This document shows, one piece after another, positions 58,754 through 64,000 of a stretch of DNA of 64,000 nt. The stretch comes from Streptomyces sp. 840.1. Its GTDB lineage: Bacteria > Actinomycetota > Actinomycetes > Streptomycetales > Streptomycetaceae. Both the position numbers and the translations under genes were made by a program. Position 1 is the stretch's first letter. Every line of letters begins with the position of its first letter. The stretch lies in the NCBI RefSeq assembly GCF_003751445.1, contig NZ_RJUU01000001.1, positions 1,555,001-1,619,000 of the forward strand, read 5' to 3'. Below the pieces are notes generated by a model. The model had not been told where the DNA came from. It saw only the letters and a list, made by a program, of their open reading frames with translations, and did not search any database.

Positions 58754-58868
58754 AAGCGGACCCCGGCGCGGGCCGCGTACCACCACGGGACGATTCCCGT
58801 CCTCCCCCGGTCTGATCTTCGGATCACCCGGTGGGTGAACCGGACGTTCCACCCGTACCGTCAGAACC

Positions 58869-61352
58869 ATGACTCAGCGGGCACTCGACCCCTCAGGGGA
58901 TGAGCCGAACAGATCCTCCGTGCCTTCCGGCACCGACCGGCCGGTGATGATCGACGCCGGCAGCGAGCTCGACCCGGTGCACCCGGTCGAGCCCCCGGCC
59001 CCGGGCGGCGGGCGCGGGCTGACCTCGGCCGAGGTCGCGGAGCGGATCGCCCGGGGCGAGGTCAACGACGTCCCCGTGCGCTCGTCCCGGTCCGTGCGCG
59101 AGATCGTCCGCGCCAACGTCTTCACCCGGTTCAACCTGATCATCGGCGTGCTCTGGCTGATCATGCTGTTCGTCGCGCCGATCCAGGACAGCCTCTTCGG
59201 CTTCGTGATCATCGCCAACACCGGCATCGGCATCGTCCAGGAGTGGCGGGCCAAGAAGACCCTGGACAGCCTCGCGGTCATCGGCGAGGCCAAACCCACC
59301 GTCCGGCGGGACGGGGTCGCCGCCGAGATCTCCACCTCCGAGATCGTCCTGGGCGACCTCGTCGAGCTCGGCCCCGGCGACAAGGTCGTGGTCGACGGCA
59401 CGGTCGCGGAGGCCGACAGCCTGGAGATCGACGAGTCCCTGCTGACCGGCGAGGCCGACCCGGTCCTCAAGCGCGCCGGCGACCCGGTCATGTCCGGCAG
59501 CTTCGTCGTCGCGGGCGGCGGCGCCTTCGCCGCGACCAAGGTCGGCCGCGAGGCCTACGCCGCACAGCTCGCGGAGGAGGCCTCCCGCTTCACGCTCGTC
59601 CAGTCCGAGCTGCGCAGCGGCATCTCCACCATCCTCAAGTACGTCACCTGGATGATGATCCCGACCGCGATCGGGCTGATCCTCAGCCAGCTGGTCGTCA
59701 AGGACCACAACTTCAAGGACTCCGTCGCCCGGACCGTCGGCGGCATCGTCCCGATGATCCCGGAGGGCCTGGTCCTGCTCACCTCGGTCGCCTTCGCGAT
59801 CGGGGTGGTCCGGCTGGGCCGCAAACAGTGCCTGGTCCAGGAGCTCCCCGCCATCGAGGGCCTGGCCCGGGTCGACGTCGTCTGCCTGGACAAGACCGGC
59901 ACCCTCACCGAGGGCGGCATGGACGTCACCGAGGCCCGCGCGCTGAACGGCACCGACGAGCCCTACCTGCACCGCGTACTGGCCGCCTTCGGCGCCTCCG
60001 ACCCACGGCCCAACGCCAGCCTCCAGGCGATCATCGACGCCTACCCGGTCCCGGACGGCGAGGGCTGGCACGTCACCCAGGCGCTGCCGTTCTCCTCGGC
60101 CCGCAAGTACAGCGGCGCCGCCTTCGACGAGGCCGGCGGGCAGTCCTCCGGCTGGCTGCTCGGCGCCCCCGACGTGCTGCTCCCCGAGGACGACCCTGCT
60201 CTCACCGAGATCGAGCAGCTCAACCAGCAGGGCCTGCGCGTCCTGCTCCTGGCCCGCGTGGACGGGCAGCTCGACGACCCCGCGACGGCGACCGGGGCGG
60301 AGCCGGCCGCGCTCATCGTCCTGGAGCAGCGGCTGCGGCCCGACGCGCAGGAGACGCTCGCCTACTTCGCCGACCAGCGGGTCGCCACGAAGGTGATCTC
60401 CGGCGACAACGCCGTATCGGTCGGCGCCGTCGCCGCGAAGCTCGGACTGCCGGGCGCCGAGCACACCCTGGACGCGCGCCGGCTGCCCACCGACCCGGAC
60501 GAGATGGCCACCGCCATGGAGGAGAACGCGGTCTTCGGCCGCGTCACCCCGCAGCAGAAGCGCGAGATGGTCGCCGCCCTCCAGTCCCGCGGCCACACCG
60601 TCGCGATGACCGGCGACGGCGTCAACGACGTGCTCGCCCTCAAGGACGCCGACATCGGCGTCTCGATGGGCTCCGGCTCGGAGGCGACCCGCGCGGTCGC
60701 CCAGATCGTGCTGCTCAACAACAGCTTCGCGACGCTGCCGTCCGTCGTCGCCGAGGGCCGCCGGGTCATCGGCAACATCACCCGGGTCGCCACCCTGTTC
60801 CTGACGAAGACCGTCTACTCGGTGCTGCTGGCCGTCCTGGTGGTCTGCTTCCAGGTCGAGTACCCGTTCCTGCCCCGGCACCTGACCCTGCTGTCGACAC
60901 TGACCATCGGCATCCCGGCGTTCTTCCTCGCCCTGGCCCCCAACAAGGAGCGCGCGCACCCCCACTTCGTGCGGCGCGTCATGCGGTACGCGGTCCCGTC
61001 CGGCACGATCGCGGCCGTCGCCACCTTCGTGACGTACCTGCTGGCCCGGCACCACTACACCGGGTCCGGCGCGCTGGACGCGGAGACCAGCGCGGCCACA
61101 CTCACGCTGTTCCTGGTCTCGATGTGGGTCCTGGCGATCATCGCCCGCCCCTACACCTGGTGGCGGATCTGCCTGGTGGCGGCGATGGGGATCGCGTTCC
61201 TGATCGTGCTGGTCGTGCCGTGGCTGCAGGACTTCTTCGCACTGAAGCTGGTGGGCGCGACGATGCCGTGGACGGCGGTGGGCATCGCCGTGATCGCCTC
61301 GGCGGCGCTGGAGTTCGCCTGGCGACTGGTGAGCCGCCGCTTCCCGGTGTAG
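58869..61352 (+). CDS. P-type cation-translocating ATPase (CtpE-like)
   Basis: 827-aa P-type ATPase. A disordered start with ELDPVHPVEPPAPGGG is followed by an N-domain region and about ten helices. Actuator TGE in DESLLTGEADPV, TM4 motif MIPEGLVLLTSVAFAIG, phosphorylation site CLDKTGTLTEGG (Asp341), and hinge TGDGVNDVLALKDADIGVSMG are intact. KQCLVQELPAIEGLARVDVV and the overall form resemble mycobacterial CtpE, linked to calcium uptake. The stop codon lies in the loop of a 14-bp hairpin, so termination follows at once. Confidence 0.95.
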   Translation: MTQRALDPSGDEPNRSSVPSGTDRPVMIDAGSELDPVHPVEPPAPGGGRGLTSAEVAERIARGEVNDVPVRSSRSVREIVRANVFTRFNLIIGVLWLIMLFVAPIQDSLFGFVIIANTGIGIVQEWRAKKTLDSLAVIGEAKPTVRRDGVAAEISTSEIVLGDLVELGPGDKVVVDGTVAEADSLEIDESLLTGEADPVLKRAGDPVMSGSFVVAGGGAFAATKVGREAYAAQLAEEASRFTLVQSELRSGISTILKYVTWMMIPTAIGLILSQLVVKDHNFKDSVARTVGGIVPMIPEGLVLLTSVAFAIGVVRLGRKQCLVQELPAIEGLARVDVVCLDKTGTLTEGGMDVTEARALNGTDEPYLHRVLAAFGASDPRPNASLQAIIDAYPVPDGEGWHVTQALPFSSARKYSGAAFDEAGGQSSGWLLGAPDVLLPEDDPALTEIEQLNQQGLRVLLLARVDGQLDDPATATGAEPAALIVLEQRLRPDAQETLAYFADQRVATKVISGDNAVSVGAVAAKLGLPGAEHTLDARRLPTDPDEMATAMEENAVFGRVTPQQKREMVAALQSRGHTVAMTGDGVNDVLALKDADIGVSMGSGSEATRAVAQIVLLNNSFATLPSVVAEGRRVIGNITRVATLFLTKTVYSVLLAVLVVCFQVEYPFLPRHLTLLSTLTIGIPAFFLALAPNKERAHPHFVRRVMRYAVPSGTIAAVATFVTYLLARHHYTGSGALDAETSAATLTLFLVSMWVLAIIARPYTWWRICLVAAMGIAFLIVLVVPWLQDFFALKLVGATMPWTAVGIAVIASAALEFAWRLVSRRFPV

Positions 61353-61366
61353 CGGGAAGCGGCGGC
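61333..61366. terminator. Hairpin whose loop contains the ATPase stop codon
   Basis: Perfect 14-base arms GCCGCCGCTTCCCG (61333-61346) and its complement (61353-61366) enclose a 6-base loop GTGTAG; the TAG at 61350-61352 is the stop codon of the ATPase gene. The convergent secreted protein ends 15 bases later, so the hairpin may terminate both genes. Confidence 0.8.
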
Positions 61367-61380
61367 CCGCCGCGCGGAGG

Positions 61381-62124
61381 CTACTTCACGTCGACGAAGT
61401 CACCCGTGGAGTTGACGGCCGGAGTGGAGGCCGTACCGGCGAAGCTGTAGCGCCAGTAACCGTCGACCGAGGCCTTCACCGTGGTCTTCAGGGCGCCGGT
61501 GCTGTTCGTCTTGACGGTCTTCACCGTGCCCCAGGTCTTGCCGCCCTTCTTGAGGAACTGCAGCTTGACCGACTGGCTGGTGTAGCCGTGGTACTTGAAG
61601 TCGTCCCAGTTGGCCCGTGCCAGCTTGCCGGTGACCGTGAGGGTCTTGCCCTTCTTCACCGGCTCGGGGGCGGCGTTGACGGTCTGCGTGGCCGCCCGCT
61701 GGAACTTGAAGGACGCGGCCTTCTCCTTCCAGACGAAGTCGCCGTCCTTGGCGTCCACCCACGCGTCGACGTACCAGGTACCGGCGACGTCGTTGGAGTA
61801 CGGCAGGTCGACCTTCGGGTCGACGGTGAACGACGCGGTGCAGGTGCTGCCGGAGCACTTGGTGCTGGTCGGCGACAGGTAGCCGAACCCGGGGCCGACC
61901 AGCTCGATCTCCATCCCCTTGATGCCGGAGTTGTCCTTGCCGGTCACCGCGACGGAGAACTTCTTGACGGCGCTGGTGCCGACCACCACGTTCTTGCCAC
62001 CGTTGACCGTGACCTTGGTGATGGCGGTGTCGCCCGAGTGGCCGTTGGCCTGGGCGGCCGGTACGGCGAGGGCCAGCAGTGCCAGAGCACCGACGGCGAC
62101 GGTCGCGGAGGTACGCATGCGCAT
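61381..62124 (-). CDS. Secreted Ig-like protein of unknown function
   Basis: 247-aa exported protein. Signal peptide MRMRTSATVAVGALALLALAVPAAQAN (AQA cleavage). The mature protein has two beta-sandwich-like parts: NGGKNVVVGTSAVKKFSVAVTGKD to CSGSTCTASFTVDPK with one cysteine pair, and a second with AAPEPVKKGKTLTVTGKLARANW and GYTSQSVKLQFLKKGGKTWGTVKTVKTNSTGALKTTVKA, a pattern known from bacterial surface proteins. Often annotated as calcium-binding-like in Streptomyces; I cannot confirm binding residues. ATG 62124 has ACGGGGAA upstream; ATG 62118 is second. Confidence 0.85.
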   Translation of the reverse strand: MRMRTSATVAVGALALLALAVPAAQANGHSGDTAITKVTVNGGKNVVVGTSAVKKFSVAVTGKDNSGIKGMEIELVGPGFGYLSPTSTKCSGSTCTASFTVDPKVDLPYSNDVAGTWYVDAWVDAKDGDFVWKEKAASFKFQRAATQTVNAAPEPVKKGKTLTVTGKLARANWDDFKYHGYTSQSVKLQFLKKGGKTWGTVKTVKTNSTGALKTTVKASVDGYWRYSFAGTASTPAVNSTGDFVDVK

Positions 62125-62179
62125 GTGTTTCCCCGTGGGAAAGGGCCCCTGGCGCGCAAGCGCACCGGCAGGGCCGATC

Positions 62180-62210
62180 GGTCTGTTGAGCCGGAGTGGC
62201 TCAACAGACC
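62180..62210. terminator. 13-bp-arm hairpin between two minus-strand genes
   Basis: GGTCTGTTGAGCC (62180-62192) and its perfect complement (62198-62210) around a 5-base loop lie 78 bases past the sacsin-like stop and 56 bases before the secreted-protein start. It may terminate the upstream gene or, since it is in the leader of the downstream one, act as operator. Confidence 0.65.
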
Positions 62211-62288
62211 AGACAAACGACGGATGTGAAGGGTTGCCCACGCATATGAAGATTTTGCGAAGGATCTCGAATTCGTGGGGCCGGAGCC

Positions 62289-64000
62289 TCAGTCGAACCA
62301 GCGGTCCCGGGCCAGTTCCCCGGTGCGGGACGGGTCCTCCAGCAGCGCCGCGACCTCGAAGCGGCGCGGCCACTGGCCCGCCGCCCAGGCCAGGCCCGCC
62401 GCGACGCCCTCCAGGGTGGCGGCGTGCACCGTGCCGTCAGGGGTGCGGCGCCAGTCCAGTTCGACGCCGCCCGCGCGCAGTTCGCCGTGCTCGACGTACG
62501 TGTCCGGGGTGCCCCGGCCGAGCAAAACGCGCACCGACTCCGGGACCTGGTGCTCCTCGCCCTCGGACGTCACCTCCGCCTCGACGCTCTCGCCGAGCCG
62601 CCGCACCTGGAACAGCTCGGCCAGCTCCGCCGCGTTCGCCGGGGCGACCGGCAGCAGCGGCAGCCCCCCGGTCAGCGGCAGCAGGTCGGGGGCGTCCGCG
62701 ATCACCGCGTCCGCCGCGTCGACCACCCGCACCTCGCCGTCGACCACGGCCCGCAGCTCGTCCGGCAGCGTGACCTGCTCCGGGTCCAGCTCGGCCAGGG
62801 CGGTGTACAGGGAGTGCAGTTGTACGGGACCGACCGGGCGGTCCCCGTCCGCGAGCCGGCCGAGGAGTTCGGCGGCGCCGCCGGGCTCGTCCAGCAGGGC
62901 GGCGACCGAGGTCCGGACACCGAGGGCGCGCAGCACCTGGGCGTCGTCGAAACCGGTGGCGTCGGCGGAGTCGTACAGGCCCGCCAGCCGGGGATCTCCG
63001 CCGTCGGCGCGCAGGCCCGCCGGGCGGCGGCCGTCCAGCACCGGGTGATCGCGCAGCCACCAGGCGGTGTACGGGCGCACGGACTGCGTGGTGCCGTCCG
63101 GGAGGAGTACCCGGACCGGCTGGGTGAGGGCGTCGCGCAGCGGCGGCCTGGCGAGCATCGCGAGCGCCTGGGGCCAGGCGTCGTCGTCGACCAGGTCGAG
63201 GTCGCGGACGGCGACGAGTTCGGTGGCGACGGGCGGCACCACCGTGTCCGGGAGCTGGTCGAGGATGTCCTCGCACCAGACGTCCACGGCGTCCAGCAGC
63301 CCGGCGTCGTCGGGCTCCGCGAAGTCGCCGTCGCGGGGCTCCAGTTCGTCCGGGTCCAGGACCACGTCGGTGGCCCGCACCAGTGCGAAGGTGGCCAGCA
63401 CTCCGCAGGCGGTGAGCGGCTGTTCGCCCCAGCGCTCGGCCAGCTCCTCGTCGCACAGGGCGAGTTCGCCCTCGCGCATGACGGCGGCGAACGGACTGCC
63501 GGGCAGCACGAGCTCACCGGCCGGGGCGGGCTCGCCGTCCTCGTCGGGCAGGGCGAGCGCGCCGAGCCAGGGTTCGTCGCCCGGCACCAGGCCGGCGTCC
63601 CGGACGAGCGTGAGGACGGTCTCCGCCAGCTCGTCGCCGTCCAGCGCGTCCTCGTCCCAGATCTCGCCCGCGTCCAGCGAACCGGCGACGGCGGCCCGCA
63701 CCTGCGGGGTCGTCAGGACGGCGCGCGGGGTGGCGGGCAGCGCGCCCAGCTTCTCCAGGAGCGGGTGCGCGGCGTCCGGGTGGGCGACCTTCAGCCCGAG
63801 CCGGGCGAGCCGGTCCAGGACCGGGCCGGTCAGCGCGTCCGGGAGCGGCAGCAGGACCTGGCGGGGGCCGATGGTGGTGCGGGGGACGGCCGGGGCGTCG
63901 GGGTCCGCGCCCCGGGAGGCCGTACCGGCGAGCGGCACCGGGAGGCCGGAGAGCCGGTCCGGGTCGATGCCGGCCAGGCTGTCGTACAGCCGCCGCCACC
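62289..64000 (-). CDS. Sacsin N-terminal ATP-binding-like (Hsp90-type) protein, C-terminal part
   Basis: Partial CDS: the frame is open through the window end, so the N-terminal region with any ATPase domain lies beyond 64000. The visible 570 residues (WRRLYDSLAGIDPDRLSGLPVPLAGT to RFEVAALLEDP) match my memory of the C-terminal half of actinobacterial proteins named for a sacsin N-terminal ATP-binding-like domain: repeated acidic Leu/Ala helices, DELRAVVDGEVRVVDAADAVIADAPDLLPL and a final GVELDWRRTPDGTVHAATLEGVAAGLAWAAGQWPRR. Role unknown; chaperone-like or signalling roles have been proposed by fold only. Confidence 0.75.
   Translation of the reverse strand, partial: WRRLYDSLAGIDPDRLSGLPVPLAGTASRGADPDAPAVPRTTIGPRQVLLPLPDALTGPVLDRLARLGLKVAHPDAAHPLLEKLGALPATPRAVLTTPQVRAAVAGSLDAGEIWDEDALDGDELAETVLTLVRDAGLVPGDEPWLGALALPDEDGEPAPAGELVLPGSPFAAVMREGELALCDEELAERWGEQPLTACGVLATFALVRATDVVLDPDELEPRDGDFAEPDDAGLLDAVDVWCEDILDQLPDTVVPPVATELVAVRDLDLVDDDAWPQALAMLARPPLRDALTQPVRVLLPDGTTQSVRPYTAWWLRDHPVLDGRRPAGLRADGGDPRLAGLYDSADATGFDDAQVLRALGVRTSVAALLDEPGGAAELLGRLADGDRPVGPVQLHSLYTALAELDPEQVTLPDELRAVVDGEVRVVDAADAVIADAPDLLPLTGGLPLLPVAPANAAELAELFQVRRLGESVEAEVTSEGEEHQVPESVRVLLGRGTPDTYVEHGELRAGGVELDWRRTPDGTVHAATLEGVAAGLAWAAGQWPRRFEVAALLEDPSRTGELARDRWFD

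Overview
This is a high-GC window (roughly 70% G+C or more) from an actinobacterium, almost certainly a Streptomyces. Supporting signs are a complete conservon (CvnA-B-C-D) with its two cytochrome P450s, an XRE/DUF397 pair, DUF2530 and DUF5959 proteins, an ECF41-type sigma factor, frequent GTG/TTG starts and many 4-bp ATGA couplings. I found no rRNA, tRNA, CRISPR array, insertion sequence or prophage. The content fits a chromosome region rich in regulators and small metabolic units. The first gene (biotin carboxylase) and the last (sacsin/Hsp90-like ATPase) run off the ends.

Layout. 1-5049 (minus): a coupled catabolic operon of TIGR03084 protein, AtuA-family protein, and acyl-CoA carboxylase beta and alpha chains, behind a 12-bp palindrome. 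5267-7769 (plus): a small membrane protein, then a NarL-type two-component pair. 7835-13364: a lipoprotein hydrolase, DinB protein, SDR/HxlR pair and EamA/LysR pair. 13400-17697: a PhoR/PhoB-like two-component pair divergent from a coupled MurG paralogue and LegB-like 4,6-dehydratase. 17685-20543: a large FAD/Fe-S oxidase, convergent with and overlapping the dehydratase. 20811-26249: the conservon operon with CYP157- and CYP154-type P450s, closed by a strong hairpin; serC follows. 27701-34571: mostly single hydrolases and regulators. 34653-35701: XRE/DUF397. 35760-45769: WYL/VOC, LysE, a MarR-like gene with a MerR-type promoter, DinB, exonuclease-like, tautomerase, DUF5959, lipase and CGNR/aldo-keto reductase units. 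45788-50758: TetR/aldo-keto reductase, NmrA-like, GNAT, and a carboxymuconolactone decarboxylase/ECF41 sigma unit. 50803-58272: cupin, proline iminopeptidase, aldo-keto reductase, MFS/MarR, RHH protein and NCS2 purine permease. 58460-64000: DUF2530, a CtpE-like P-type ATPase, a secreted protein and the sacsin-like protein.

How the genes work together. The window is a series of self-contained regulator/enzyme pairs, many divergent with a dyad between them (HxlR/SDR, LysR/EamA, WYL/VOC, CGNR/AKR, TetR/AKR). The richest systems are the conservon, a G-protein-like membrane switch coupled to two P450s, one of which lacks the K-helix ExxR motif; the two-component/MurG2/4,6-dehydratase cassette, which may make a modified lipid-linked disaccharide; and the ECF41 unit, whose target gene appears frameshifted. 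Two near-identical MerR-type operators 10 kb apart, with no MerR gene in the window, suggest a small regulon driven from elsewhere.
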